In this document: piece after piece, positions 15,788 through 24,041 of the stretch
Numbering within the stretch: position 1 is the stretch's first letter
Layout: every line of letters starts with the position of its first letter
Source: Actinophytocola sp.
GTDB lineage: Bacteria; Actinomycetota; Actinomycetes; Mycobacteriales; Pseudonocardiaceae
Assembly: GCA_009379975.1 (NCBI GenBank)
Contig: WHSS01000026.1
Span: forward strand, 1 to 33,866
Direction: 5' to 3'
DNA: 33,866 nucleotides
Notes under the pieces: model-generated
What the model saw: only the letters and a program-made list of their open reading frames with translations
Database searches by the model: none
Told to the model about the DNA's origin: nothing
Translations under genes and position numbers: made by a program

Positions 15788-16699
15788 TCACCTGCAGTCA
15801 GTCGGCGCGAACCACCCTTCGGGCGGCCCCGCCGACTGACTTGTGATAGCCCTCCTGGGCAGTTCGGCCGCTGCCTGCTTGCGCGCCTTCTTCACACCGA
15901 AGTAGTCGCCGCCCTTGCGCTTGACATCGTCGGTGCCCCAGGCCTGGTCCGCGTCCGCGTACTGCATGCGGGGGATGTGCTTGCGGCAGTGGATGTAGGC
16001 CTCTTCGATCTCAACGACCACCCAGCGCTCCGGCATGCGGCCACGCACGGTCTCTTCCGGCAGGTAGTCGTGCTCGGCGCGCAGGTCGTCGTCCTCGACG
16101 ATCCGCGCCTTGCCGTTGATGTGCAGCCCGATCCGGTCTCGCACGAAGTCGAGCAGCATGATGCCGACGTGCGGGTTCTCGCTGATGTTGCCGAGGCTGG
16201 CCATGACGCCGTTGCCCCGGTACTCGGGGTAGGCGACGTGGTTGGCGTCGAGCACCTGGATGAAGCCCGGCGGTCCCGCACGGAGACTGCAGTCGGCCTC
16301 GCCGTGCGCGTCGGCGGTCGCGATGAAGGCCATCTCCATCCGGCCAACGAAGTCGATCATCTCGTCGTTGAGCTTGCCGGAGAGCTGATCCTGGTAGAAC
16401 CGCTCGGCCCTGGTCCGGCTGCCGTAGGCGAGTTGCAGCAGGTGCTCGCCCGCGGAGCCGGGTAGCGCGTCACCGGCAGGGGGTTCGGGGGCGGGCGGCA
16501 CCGAACGCCAGCTCACCGGTGGCGCGTGCCAGGTGTCCGCGGGGGCAAGCGGCGGCTCGGGTTGCCCATTCGGCACAGGCGGCTCGGCCGGCACAATCGG
16601 CAGGGTTCGCGCGGTCGATGTCGGCTCCCGCCACACGGTGTCCGCATGCGTGGCCGCCTCGTCTTCGGCGGGGTTCGGCGTCAGATCCATCCGGGACAT
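15788..16699 (-). CDS. Pyridoxamine 5'-phosphate oxidase family protein (FMN-binding split barrel)
   Basis: About 303 residues. A Pro-rich, probably disordered N-terminus (to about residue 75) precedes a PNPOx-like split-barrel domain: MEMAFIATADAHGEADCSLRAGPPGF, then NGVMASLGNISENPHVGIMLLDF and DRIGLHINGKARIVEDDDL. This family binds FMN, F420 or haem, and the members vary in activity; true PdxH activity is unlikely given the extensions. The downstream CRKHIPRMQYAD stretch is common in larger members. ATG 16699 is chosen; 16690 and 16783 are in frame. The final residues (SAGPPEGWFAPTDCR) come from repeat family C, so the natural end may have been replaced. It is flanked by the two flavohemoglobin-like genes. 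Confidence 0.78.
   Translation of the reverse strand: MSRMDLTPNPAEDEAATHADTVWREPTSTARTLPIVPAEPPVPNGQPEPPLAPADTWHAPPVSWRSVPPAPEPPAGDALPGSAGEHLLQLAYGSRTRAERFYQDQLSGKLNDEMIDFVGRMEMAFIATADAHGEADCSLRAGPPGFIQVLDANHVAYPEYRGNGVMASLGNISENPHVGIMLLDFVRDRIGLHINGKARIVEDDDLRAEHDYLPEETVRGRMPERWVVVEIEEAYIHCRKHIPRMQYADADQAWGTDDVKRKGGDYFGVKKARKQAAAELPRRAITSQSAGPPEGWFAPTDCR
15795..15842. repeat. Hairpin repeat family C, copy 2 (bidirectional terminator candidate)
   Basis: A long stem with arms CAGTCAGTCGGCG (15795-15807) and CGCCGACTGACTTG (from 15830; one extra T) encloses the 23-bp core 15811-15833, which is identical to 3601-3623. It lies between the convergent flavohemoglobin-like and PNPOx-like genes and forms the last codons of the latter. 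Confidence 0.65.
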
Positions 16700-17032
16700 G
16701 CGTGCGAGCCGGAGCGAATGTTTCACCAAAGAGTCCAAGCGTTGGTAGCAATGGGCGGGGATATGTCGGGGTCGGCGCTCCACTGTGACACGCCGGGTGG
16801 GCGAATCTCACGCCAACGGAACCTAATTAAGCCATTGATCGCAATCCTTGACTACTGAGTGCAGCGATGACACGACCGTGGGGAGTTGCACCAGTTGGCC
16901 CAACCACATCTGTGCCACTTTTGGGAAAATCGGGCTACGCTCGGCAACGGCACTGCTGTCGGGGACGTCGCGGTCTACACAGTCTGACGACTGTCCGCGC
17001 CTCATCGCCATACCTGGAGAAACATCCCGCAG
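16700..17032. other. Intergenic region between the PNPOx-like gene and flavohemoglobin paralogue 2
   Basis: About 330 bp between divergent genes, likely containing both promoters. It is locally AT-richer (16810-16860). I see GTTGG-C-CCAAC near 16892-16902 as a short inverted repeat and TACGCT near 16935 as a possible -10 box, without a convincing -35 box. No small gene or RNA is recognisable. Confidence 0.45.
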
Positions 17033-18208
17033 ATGACTGTGAACGCCGCGCTCGACGGAGCGGACGAGCCGCAAGACGGCGTCGCGCAACCGCGCGACGC
17101 CGAGCGAATCGTCCGTATTATCCGGGAGAGCTTCGCCAAGATCGAGCCGCAAGCAGAGGCGGTTGCACAGCACTTCTACGCGGTGTTGTTCACCATCGCG
17201 CCGGAGACCAGGAACCTGTTCCCGGCTAACATGCAGGTGCAGCGCAGCAGGCTGCTCCGCGCCCTGGTGCACATCGTGCAGATGGTCGACCGGCCGCAGG
17301 AGCTGAAGCCGTTCCTGCATCAACTCGGCCGCGATCACCGGAAGTTCGATGTCGTCAACCGGCACTACGAATCGGTCGGCACCGCCTTGCTCGCCGCTAT
17401 CAAACACTACTCGGGCGATGCCTGGACCGAGGAAGTCGAGTGGTCGTGGGCCGAGGCGTACGCCATCATCGCGGGCGCCATGCAGCAGGGCTCCGACGCC
17501 GATGACGGCCCCGCGTGGTGGCACGCTCGCGTCGTCGAGCACATCAAGCTCGACTGGGACACCGCGGTCATCCGGGTGCAGACCAGCGAGCCCGTGCCGT
17601 ACTTCCCCGGCCAGTACCTCAGCATCGAGAGCCCGCAGCGGCCCCGGCTCTGGCGGTACCTGTCCCCGGCCAACGCGCCGCGCGAGGACAACACCATCGA
17701 CTTCCACGTGCGCGCGGTCGACGGCGGCTGGGTGAGCCGGGCGCTAGTCAGCCACAGCAACGCGGAGGACGTTTGGCGGCTCGGCTCGCCACTGGGCAAC
17801 CTGTGGGCGAACCGGGCGGCCGACCGGGATCTGCTGCTGGTTGCCGGAGGCACCGGCGTCGCACCGCTGCGTGCCGTGCTGGACGAACTCGCGCGCCGGG
17901 GCAGCAGGCCCAGCGTCCAGCTGTTCTTCGGCGGCCGCACCGACGAAGACCTGTACAACTTGGACGAGCTACGGTCCTTCGCCTCGCACAACCCGTGGTT
18001 GACCGTGACACCAGTGACCGAAGACGGCTCCGCCGCAGGCGGCGAGAAGGGCCTCCTCGCCGACGTGGTGACGGCTCATGGTGCGTGGCGGGATCACGAC
18101 GTACTGGTGTCCGGCTCGCCGGGGATGATCCGCTCGACGGTGTCCCGGATGCTGGTGGCGGGTACCACCTTCGACCAGATCTCCTATGACTCTTTCTCTA
18201 CCGACTGA
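17033..18208 (+). CDS. Flavohemoglobin-like protein with canonical haem ligands (paralogue 2)
   Basis: 391 residues, the same length and architecture as paralogue 1, with a globin domain followed by FAD- and NAD-binding domains. It keeps the expected haem-pocket residues: Tyr B10 Y49 (AQHFYAVLF), distal Gln E7 Q70 (VQRSRLL) and proximal His F8 H102 (GRDHRKF). The reductase motifs are RLWRYLSPANAP, VAGGTGVAPLRAVL and VSGSPGMIRSTVSRML; the C-terminus FDQISYDSFSTD resembles paralogue 1. By family it would use NAD(P)H to reduce haem-bound oxygen and convert NO to nitrate, or act as another haem-flavin reductase (the mycobacterial type II flavohemoglobin near clpB is the closest remembered relative). 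ATG 17033 follows a weak GGAGAA ribosome site. Confidence 0.88.
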   Translation: MTVNAALDGADEPQDGVAQPRDAERIVRIIRESFAKIEPQAEAVAQHFYAVLFTIAPETRNLFPANMQVQRSRLLRALVHIVQMVDRPQELKPFLHQLGRDHRKFDVVNRHYESVGTALLAAIKHYSGDAWTEEVEWSWAEAYAIIAGAMQQGSDADDGPAWWHARVVEHIKLDWDTAVIRVQTSEPVPYFPGQYLSIESPQRPRLWRYLSPANAPREDNTIDFHVRAVDGGWVSRALVSHSNAEDVWRLGSPLGNLWANRAADRDLLLVAGGTGVAPLRAVLDELARRGSRPSVQLFFGGRTDEDLYNLDELRSFASHNPWLTVTPVTEDGSAAGGEKGLLADVVTAHGAWRDHDVLVSGSPGMIRSTVSRMLVAGTTFDQISYDSFSTD

Positions 18209-18233
18209 GGCGACTGCCAGGATGGCCGCCTCC

Positions 18234-18279
18234 GTCGTGCGTGAAAGTCGGTGCCCCAGGATGTTTCAGCACTCACGAC
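18234..18279. repeat. Palindromic repeat family A, copy 3
   Basis: Ends GTCGTGCGTG and CACTCACGAC, one mismatch in ten. It lies between the convergent flavohemoglobin and hspR genes and is paired head-to-head with copy 4. Confidence 0.75.
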
Positions 18280-18291
18280 CCCAGCCGGGGG

Positions 18292-18339
18292 GCTCGTGAG
18301 TGCTGAAGGCTGCCCGGGCAAGGACTTTCACGCACGAGC
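18292..18339. repeat. Palindromic repeat family A, copy 4 (inverted relative to copy 3)
   Basis: Ends GCTCGTGAGTG and CACGCACGAGC. As its reverse complement it aligns with copy 3 along most of its length, so together the two could fold into one long hairpin downstream of both convergent genes. This is the arrangement of paired REP elements. Confidence 0.72.
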
Positions 18340-18368
18340 GAAAGCTGGGGGCCGGAGCGCCGTGGAGG

Positions 18369-18812
18369 TCAGCGCTTGGGCCGCCACACCACCAGCGCGG
18401 TCTGCTGGCGCACCGGCACCAGGTCCTTGCGGTAGGAGCGATGCACCGCGGCGGCCGCCTGGTCCGCGGCGGCGTACGCGCGGGAAATCTCCTCGGTCAG
18501 CTCGGCGATCTGGCCGCGCAGCGCGTCGACCTCGCTCTCAAGCTCGATGATCCGCTTGATGCCAGCCAGGTTGACCCCGGCTTCCTGCGAGAGGCGCTGC
18601 ACCTCGCGCAGCAGCGCGATGTCCCGCATCGAGTAGCGTCTGCCGCCACCCGCCGTCCTGCCAGGGGACACCAGACCCATGCGGTCGTAGGAGCGCAACG
18701 TCTGCGCGTGCAGGCCGGAGAGCTCCGCCGCGACCGAGATGACGAACACCGGGGTGTCCTCGTTCGAGCCACGCGGCATCGCGCCGAAGCCGTCGGGGAA
18801 TCTGAAAGCCAT
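18369..18812 (-). CDS. hspR: Heat-shock repressor HspR
   Basis: A MerR-type repressor of about 147 residues that binds HAIR operators, with DnaK as co-repressor in the Streptomyces model. The winged helix-turn-helix runs through VFVISVAAELSGLHAQTLRSYDRMGLVSPGR and GGGRRYSMRDIALLREVQRLS (about residues 22-75); a dimerisation coiled coil follows (LESEVDALRGQIAELTEEI). The ATG at 18812 overlaps the dnaJ stop (TGATG); a GTG one codon earlier is also possible. As the last gene of the dnaK operon it closes a feedback loop through the HAIR sites before dnaK and, in trans, clpB. Confidence 0.95.
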   Translation of the reverse strand: MAFRFPDGFGAMPRGSNEDTPVFVISVAAELSGLHAQTLRSYDRMGLVSPGRTAGGGRRYSMRDIALLREVQRLSQEAGVNLAGIKRIIELESEVDALRGQIAELTEEISRAYAAADQAAAAVHRSYRKDLVPVRQQTALVVWRPKR

Positions 18813-19996
18813 CACCGCTCCTTCAGCATGCGGGTGATCTCGGGCCGTGGATCGTGCTGCTGGATGTTCTCGGCGTATTCGGTCAGGACGTCCTTGGCCT
18901 TGTCGTCGAGGCTCGCGGGCACCGTGACTTGCAGGGTAACCAGCAGATCGCCGGTCGTGCCATCCCGTTTGGCGATGCCCTTGCCACGGACCCGCAGCAC
19001 CCGGCCGTTGCTGGTGCCCGGCTGGACCTTCAGCGAGACCTTGCCGTCGAGGGTCGGCACGGCGAGGGTGGTGCCCAGCGCGAGCTCGGTGAACTCCACC
19101 GGCATGGTCAGCGTCAGGTTGTTACCCGAGCGCCCGAAGACCGGATGCGGCGTGACGTGCACTCGCACGTACAGGTCGCCCGCCGACGCACCGCCCTTGC
19201 CCGGCTCGCCCTGGCCCGCCAGCCGGATCCGCTGGTCGTTGTCGACGCCAGGCGGGATGCGCACCGTCATGGTCCTGGTCCGGCTGCTGATGCCGTCGCC
19301 GCCGCACTCCGGGCACGGATCGTCGATCACCGCGCCGCGGCCACGGCAGTCACGGCACGGCTCGGAGAACGCGAACGCCCCTTGGCTGCTGTTGATCAGG
19401 CCGGCGCCGCCGCACGTGATGCAAGTGCGCGGCGAGGTTCCCGGGCGGGCGCCGGTGCCGCCGCAGGTGGTGCAGCTCGCCGGGCTGGACAGCCGCAACG
19501 GTAACGTCGCACCCTTGACAGCCTCGGTGAAGTCGATGCGGATCTCGGTCTCGACGTCGGAACCGCGTCGTGCGGCACTCGTGCCCGCCGTAGCGCCGCC
19601 GCGTCGGCCGAACAGGCCGCCCAGCATGTCGCCGAGCCCCCCGAGCCCGCCGCCCTGGGTGTTGGCCGCGCCGAAGAGGTCACCGAAGTCGAAACCACCG
19701 GCGCCGCCCGCACCACCGGGGCCGCCGCCGGGGAAGCCGTAGCTACCGCCGGCGCCGGCGCCGAACAGGGTGCGCGCTTCGTCGTACTCCTTGCGCTTGG
19801 ATGCGTCGGAGAGCACGCCGTACGCCTCCGAGACCGCCTTGAACTTCGCCTCGGCCTTGGCGTCGCCGGGGTTGGCGTCGGGGTGGTTCTCCCGCGCCAG
19901 CTTCCGGTACGCCTTCTTGATTTCGTCTACCGGCGCGTCGGAGGAGACGCCCAGTTCGCGATAGAAGTCCTTACCGATCCACTCCCGTGCGCTCAC
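18812..19996 (-). CDS. dnaJ: Co-chaperone DnaJ
   Basis: 394 residues with the full type I layout. The J domain (about residues 9-75) carries the HPD motif in ARENHPDANPGD. A Gly/Phe-rich linker (GAGAGGSYGFPGGGPGGAGG) follows. The zinc-finger domain has four CxxCxGxG repeats (CTTCGGTG, CITCGGAG, CRDCRGRG, CPECGGDG), and the C-terminal substrate domain begins around TVRIPPGVDNDQRIRLAGQG. It stimulates DnaK ATPase and delivers clients. The start is GTG 19996. The grpE gene ends 80 bp upstream, and the stop overlaps hspR. Confidence 0.96.
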   Translation of the reverse strand: MSAREWIGKDFYRELGVSSDAPVDEIKKAYRKLARENHPDANPGDAKAEAKFKAVSEAYGVLSDASKRKEYDEARTLFGAGAGGSYGFPGGGPGGAGGAGGFDFGDLFGAANTQGGGLGGLGDMLGGLFGRRGGATAGTSAARRGSDVETEIRIDFTEAVKGATLPLRLSSPASCTTCGGTGARPGTSPRTCITCGGAGLINSSQGAFAFSEPCRDCRGRGAVIDDPCPECGGDGISSRTRTMTVRIPPGVDNDQRIRLAGQGEPGKGGASAGDLYVRVHVTPHPVFGRSGNNLTLTMPVEFTELALGTTLAVPTLDGKVSLKVQPGTSNGRVLRVRGKGIAKRDGTTGDLLVTLQVTVPASLDDKAKDVLTEYAENIQQHDPRPEITRMLKER

Positions 19997-20076
19997 GATG
20001 CACCCCCCGAGAGCTGAATCGCCGCGCCAGCGGCAAGACGCGATTGTGCCACCAGCACGACATCCCCTCCCTCACG

Positions 20077-20790
20077 TCAGTTGCTCTCGTTGTCATCCTG
20101 CTGTGGCCGTGCCGGCGGAGCCGCGGGCTCTGCCGGGTCGACCATGACCTCCGGTGCGGCTTCCGGCGTGGGCTCGTGGTCGGTCACCGCGACCATCGCC
20201 GGGCGCAGCACCCGCTCACCGAACTTGTAGCCGCGCCGCATCACCATGGTCACCGTCGGGCCCGCCACCTCGGGTGAGGTGCTGTGCTGCACCGCCTCGT
20301 GCACGCTCGGGTCGAAGGGCTCGCCCTCGGTGCCGAACGCCTCGAGGCCGGAGCGCTGCAACCCGGCGAGCAGCTTGTCGGCTACCGCCTTGAACGCCCC
20401 GTTGAGGTCGCCGTGCGCCTCGGCCCGCTCGATGTCGTCGAGCAACGGCAGGAGTTCGGCGGCCACCGACGCCTTCGCGCCGTTGACCACCACGACCCGG
20501 TCCCGCTCGACGCGCTTGCGGTAGTTGGCGTACTCCGCCTGCACGCGTTGCAGATCGGCGGTGCGCTCGGCGAGCTCCTTGTCGAGGCCGGAGGCCGGGG
20601 CGACCGCGTCGTCGACAAGGGTCTCCCCGGCGGGAGGGCCCGCCGCCGCTTCGGCAGCGGGCACCTCCTGCGCCTTGTCGGCGACCGGCCTGCGCAGCTC
20701 ACCGGTCTCCGGGTCGATCTTGCGACGATCCCGCACGATCACCGGCTCGTCCGGCCGCACGTCCTGGTTTTCGTCGTAGTTTCCACTCAC
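20077..20790 (-). CDS. grpE: Nucleotide exchange factor GrpE
   Basis: 237 residues. It exchanges ADP for ATP on DnaK. The long N-terminal helix ([29 protein letters not shown], about residues 68-97) is the dimerising coiled coil, and the beta domain contains [19 protein letters not shown] and the hallmark [23 protein letters not shown]. Acidic low-complexity extensions at both ends are usual for actinobacteria. The GTG start overlaps the dnaK stop (GTGA), so translation is coupled. Confidence 0.96.
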   Translation of the reverse strand: MSGNYDENQDVRPDEPVIVRDRRKIDPETGELRRPVADKAQEVPAAEAAAGPPAGETLVDDAVAPASGLDKELAERTADLQRVQAEYANYRKRVERDRVVVVNGAKASVAAELLPLLDDIERAEAHGDLNGAFKAVADKLLAGLQRSGLEAFGTEGEPFDPSVHEAVQHSTSPEVAGPTVTMVMRRGYKFGERVLRPAMVAVTDHEPTPEAAPEVMVDPAEPAAPPARPQQDDNESN

Positions 20791-22655
20791 TTCTTGTCGT
20801 CCTCGGTCTTGTCTTCGTCCACGATCTCGGCGTCGACAACGTCCTCGGCGCCCGCGGCACCTGCGTCGGCCCCGGCCGCCCCGGCGTCACCGGTCGCACC
20901 CGCCTGCTGCGCGCCCGCCTCGGCGTAAAGCGCGGTGCCCATGGCCTGCGACTCCTGGGTGAGCTTCTCGATGGCCGACTTGATGGCCGTGTCGTCGGTG
21001 CCCTTGAGCGCCTCGTTCGCCTCGTCGATGGCGGCCTTGACCTTGGTCTTGACCTCGTCCGGGAGCTTCTCGTCGTTTTCGTTGACGAACTTCTCCGTCT
21101 GGTAGACGAGGGTCTCGGCGTTGTTGCGGGTCTCGACCTCTTCGCGGCGCTTGCGGTCCTCCTCGGCGTGGGCCTCGGCGTCCTTGACCATCCGGTCGAT
21201 GTCCTCCTTCGGCAACGCGGAGCCACCGGTGATGGTCATCGACTGCTCCTTGTTGGTGCCGAGATCCTTCGCCGTGACGTGCACGATGCCGTTGGCGTCG
21301 ATGTCGAAGGCGACCTCGACCTGCGGCACGCCCCGGGGTGCGGGCGGGATGCCGGTCAGCTCGAACATGCCGAGCTTCTTGTTCTGCGCGGCGATCTCGC
21401 GTTCACCCTGGAACACCTGGATCTGCACCGACGGCTGGTTGTCGTCCGCGGTGGAGAAGATCTCGCTGCGCTTGGTCGGGATCGTGGTGTTGCGCTCGAT
21501 GAGCTTGGTGAACACCCCGCCCTTGGTCTCGATACCGAGCGAAAGGGGCGTCACGTCCAGCAGCAGGACGTCCTTGACCTCACCCTTGAGCACACCGGCC
21601 TGCAGCGCGGCGCCGATGGCCACGACCTCGTCCGGGTTAACGCCCTTGTTCGGCTCCTTGCCGCCGGTGAGCTCCTTGACCAGCTCGGACACCGCGGGCA
21701 TCCGGGTCGAGCCGCCGACGAGCACCACGTGCTCGATCTCGGACAGCGAGATGCCCGCGTCCTTGATGACGCTGTGGAACGGCGCCTTGGTCCGGTCGAG
21801 CAGGTCGGAGGTGATCCGCTGGAACTCGGCGCGGGACAGCGTCTCGTCGAGGAACAGCGGGTTCTTGTCCGAGTCGACGGTGATGTAGGGCAGGTTGATG
21901 TTGGCGCTCGACGAGCTGGACAGCTCGATCTTGGCCTTCTCGGCCGCTTCCTTGATGCGCTGCAGTGCCATCCGGTCCTTGGTCAGGTCGATGCCCTGCG
22001 ATGCCTTGAACTTGTCGACCAGCCAGGTCACGATCCGCTCGTCCCAGTCGTCACCACCGAGGTGGTTGTCACCGGAGGTCGCGCGGACCTCGACCACGCC
22101 TTCGCCGAGCTCGAGCAGCGAGACGTCGAAGGTGCCGCCACCGAGGTCGAAGACCAGGATGGTCTGCTCCTTCTCGCCCTTGTCCAGGCCGTAGGCCAGC
22201 GCGGCCGACGTCGGCTCGTTGACAATGCGCAGCACGTTCATGCCTGCGATCTGGCCCGCTTCTTTGGTGGCCTGACGCTGGGCGTCTTCGAAGTAGGCGG
22301 GGACGGTGATGACCGCGTCGGTGATCTCCTCGCCGAGGTAGGCTTCCGCGTCGCGCTTGAGCTTCATCAGCACGCGGGCGCTGATCTCCTGCGCGGTGTA
22401 GGTCTTGCCGTCGATCTCGGTCTTCCAGTCCTCGCCCATATGCCGCTTGATGGACCGGATGGTGCGGTCCACGTTGGTGACGGCCTGGTTCTTGGCTGGC
22501 TGACCGGTGAGGACCTCGCCGTTCTTGGCGAAGGCCACGATGGACGGGGTGGTACGGGAACCCTCGGAGTTGGCGATGACCGTCGGCTCGCCACCCTCCA
22601 GGACAGCGACGACCGAGTTGGTCGTGCCGAGGTCGATGCCGACCGCTCGCGCCAT
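20787..22655 (-). CDS. dnaK: Molecular chaperone DnaK (Hsp70)
   Basis: 622 residues. The nucleotide-binding domain starts [21 protein letters not shown], with [34 protein letters not shown] and [13 protein letters not shown]. The interdomain linker [13 protein letters not shown] is followed by the substrate-binding domain and a lid ending in the acidic tail [18 protein letters not shown]. It is an ATP-driven foldase/holdase and, with HspR, a likely co-repressor of its own operon. ATG 22655 has an AGGAGG ribosome site. Two HAIR sites and a promoter lie within 120 bp upstream. It heads dnaK-grpE-dnaJ-hspR. Confidence 0.98.
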   Translation of the reverse strand: MARAVGIDLGTTNSVVAVLEGGEPTVIANSEGSRTTPSIVAFAKNGEVLTGQPAKNQAVTNVDRTIRSIKRHMGEDWKTEIDGKTYTAQEISARVLMKLKRDAEAYLGEEITDAVITVPAYFEDAQRQATKEAGQIAGMNVLRIVNEPTSAALAYGLDKGEKEQTILVFDLGGGTFDVSLLELGEGVVEVRATSGDNHLGGDDWDERIVTWLVDKFKASQGIDLTKDRMALQRIKEAAEKAKIELSSSSSANINLPYITVDSDKNPLFLDETLSRAEFQRITSDLLDRTKAPFHSVIKDAGISLSEIEHVVLVGGSTRMPAVSELVKELTGGKEPNKGVNPDEVVAIGAALQAGVLKGEVKDVLLLDVTPLSLGIETKGGVFTKLIERNTTIPTKRSEIFSTADDNQPSVQIQVFQGEREIAAQNKKLGMFELTGIPPAPRGVPQVEVAFDIDANGIVHVTAKDLGTNKEQSMTITGGSALPKEDIDRMVKDAEAHAEEDRKRREEVETRNNAETLVYQTEKFVNENDEKLPDEVKTKVKAAIDEANEALKGTDDTAIKSAIEKLTQESQAMGTALYAEAGAQQAGATGDAGAAGADAGAAGAEDVVDAEIVDEDKTEDDKK

Positions 22656-22693
22656 GGGAACTCCTCCTAGATGTCTATGGGACTCCGCTCCGT

Positions 22694-22714
22694 ATTGAGC
22701 GGCTCTGACTCAAC
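22694..22714. promoter_or_regulatory. HAIR operator 1 upstream of dnaK
   Basis: ATTGAGC-N7-ACTCAAC, a match to the HspR consensus with the seven-base spacer, placed just downstream of the candidate -10 box. HspR here would block initiation. Confidence 0.88.
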
Positions 22715-22715
22715 T

Positions 22716-22743
22716 CTTATCCCGGAGCCGCGCCCCGGGGCAA
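22716..22743 (-). promoter_or_regulatory. Candidate dnaK promoter between two HAIR sites
   Basis: On the minus strand TTGCCC (22743-22738), a 16-bp spacer, then GATAAG (22721-22716). The match to vegetative promoters is moderate, but the position between the two HspR sites fits a repressed heat-shock promoter. Confidence 0.45.
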
Positions 22744-22749
22744 CTCAGA

Positions 22750-22770
22750 CTTGAGTGAATCACACTCAAC
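22750..22770. promoter_or_regulatory. HAIR operator 2 upstream of dnaK
   Basis: CTTGAGT-N7-ACTCAAC, thirteen of fourteen consensus bases. It lies just upstream of the candidate -35 box. Confidence 0.92.
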
Positions 22771-22819
22771 CTTAACGGGTGCGCCTAGGTGCGAGTTCCC
22801 ACCGTGCTGGCCCCGCGCG

Positions 22820-22896
22820 CTGAAAGACGCTTTCAGTCCGTTGAACGGACTGAAAGCGTCTTTCGCTCCACCCAGTGGACTGAAAGCGTCTTTCAG
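22820..22896. repeat. Three-hairpin repeat family B, copy 2
   Basis: 77 bp, 17-13-17-13-17 layout. Palindromes are CTGAAAGACGCTTTCAG, CTGAAAGCGTCTTTCGC and CTGAAAGCGTCTTTCAG; spacers are TCCGTTGAACGGA and TCCACCCAGTGGA. The first half can fold into one hairpin of over 40 nt. The TGA of the frameshifted gene (22895-22893, minus strand) is in the last palindrome. Confidence 0.87.
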
Positions 22897-23316
22897 CGCT
22901 CACCAGAGTTCGATTCGCCGTCGACCCGGTAGGTCCCATCCGGCACGGTCAGGTCGATGTCACCGGAGTTCACCTGGCCCTGCACGGCGGTCCCCCGCGG
23001 TACGACCACCTCGTAGTCAACGTCGCATTGCCAGCCGCAGTCCGTCAGTACCAGGACGTCGTCCTCGAGCGAGAACACATCTTCCTCGTCCGGCTGACTC
23101 CAGTTGTAGTGGATGCGCTGGTGAACCGTAGTGGTCTCCCCCTCGCCCACCCGGATGCTGACGTCGCCCGAGTCGTCGTCGATCTTCACCGTCCGGACTT
23201 CTTCGCGCAACGTCGCCGTGGCAGACGCGGTGGAAGGCCACCACCATCCGGTCGCCATCGCGGCACCGGCTCCGATGAGTGCTACCCCCGGCGATCGCCC
23301 TGACTGTTCGTGCCAC
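22893..23316 (-). pseudogene. Exported DUF4097-like (adhesin-type) protein, apparent frameshift
   Basis: From ATG 23258 the frame gives 121 residues with short beta-strand repeats (VKIDDDSGDVSIRVGEGETTTV, QVNSGDIDLTVPDGTYRV) typical of DUF4097/DUF2807 beta-helix domains. The upstream sequence in the next frame, from GTG 23316, encodes a membrane or signal segment. Removing one base from the C run at 23285-23289 joins the two as MARTVRAIAGVALIGAGAA followed by MATGWWWP, a sensible export signal. So the gene is either truly frameshifted in the G/C homopolymer or carries a sequencing error. Repaired, it would be about 141 residues and surface-exposed. Its stop lies inside a family B repeat. The specific function is unknown. 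Confidence 0.7.
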
Positions 23317-23487
23317 TGTCCACCGTCCCCTTCGAGTGTCCGTGCAAGAGAACGTTACGGAGATCGGAGTGAAGAGGACATCCGGGACAACCCTGGTTCC
23401 TACCCTGATGTTTGACATCGACCGGCTCGGGCAGTCGCCTCTTGCCGACGCTACTAACCTCACAATCCCACGCGCTCCACTTCCCTC

Positions 23488-23494
23488 GGAGGAG
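23488..23494 (+). promoter_or_regulatory. Ribosome binding site of the PEBP-like gene
   Basis: A strong GGAGGAG immediately upstream of ATG 23497 fixes this start. A TTGACA box at 23412-23417 and TACTAA at 23453-23458 lie upstream but are too far apart to form one promoter. Confidence 0.6.
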
Positions 23495-23496
23495 AA

Positions 23497-24036
23497 ATGA
23501 CGCAAGCACCGAACCCGTACGACTCCTTGCCCGCGGCGCCGGGCTTCACACTGCGCAGCAACGACATCGCGGAGGGCGAGACGCTCGCGACCCCGCACCT
23601 GTCCGGCATCTTCGGCGCGGGCGGCGAGGACCGCTCGCCGCAACTGGCGTGGGAGGACTTCCCCGCCTCGACCAAGAGCTTCGCGGTGACCTGCTTCGAC
23701 CCGGACGCGCCGACCGGCAGCGGGTTCTGGCATTGGGCGGTGTTCAACATCCCGGCGTCGACCACCGAACTGCCCTCCGGTGCCGGCGACTCGAGCGGCT
23801 CCGGGCTGCCACCGGGCGCCGTCACGCTCAAGGGCGACGGCGGGGTCAGGCAGTTCCTCGGCGCGGCGCCGCCGCCGGGGCACGGCACGCACCGCTACAT
23901 CTTCGCGGTGCACGCGCTGAACGTGGAGTCGCTCGACGTGGACGAGAACGCCACCCCGGCGTTCCTCGGCTTCAACATGTTCGGCGTCACCGTGGCGAGG
24001 GCGACGCTCACCCCGGTCTACGAGAACAAGGGCTGA
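23497..24036 (+). CDS. YbhB/YbcL family Raf-kinase-inhibitor-like protein (PEBP)
   Basis: 179 residues of the phosphatidylethanolamine-binding protein fold. The ligand-pocket motifs are [20 protein letters not shown] (the DPDxP and GxxHW signatures, about residues 68-87) and [19 protein letters not shown]. Bacterial members are small soluble cytoplasmic proteins of poorly defined role; some bind anions or lipids. There is no signal peptide. It ends six bases from the convergent TetR gene and has its own promoter region shared with the divergent adhesin-like gene. Confidence 0.93.
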   Translation: MTQAPNPYDSLPAAPGFTLRSNDIAEGETLATPHLSGIFGAGGEDRSPQLAWEDFPASTKSFAVTCFDPDAPTGSGFWHWAVFNIPASTTELPSGAGDSSGSGLPPGAVTLKGDGGVRQFLGAAPPPGHGTHRYIFAVHALNVESLDVDENATPAFLGFNMFGVTVARATLTPVYENKG

Positions 24037-24041
24037 CCGCT

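Noticed and set aside
22656..22800. SigR/SigH-type promoter for dnaK
   Set aside because: No GGAAY-N18/19-GTT pair could be found on the minus strand here, unlike at clpB.
23317..23496. Riboswitch upstream of the PEBP-like gene
   Set aside because: No recognisable riboswitch core or terminator/antiterminator pair; only scattered promoter-like boxes.
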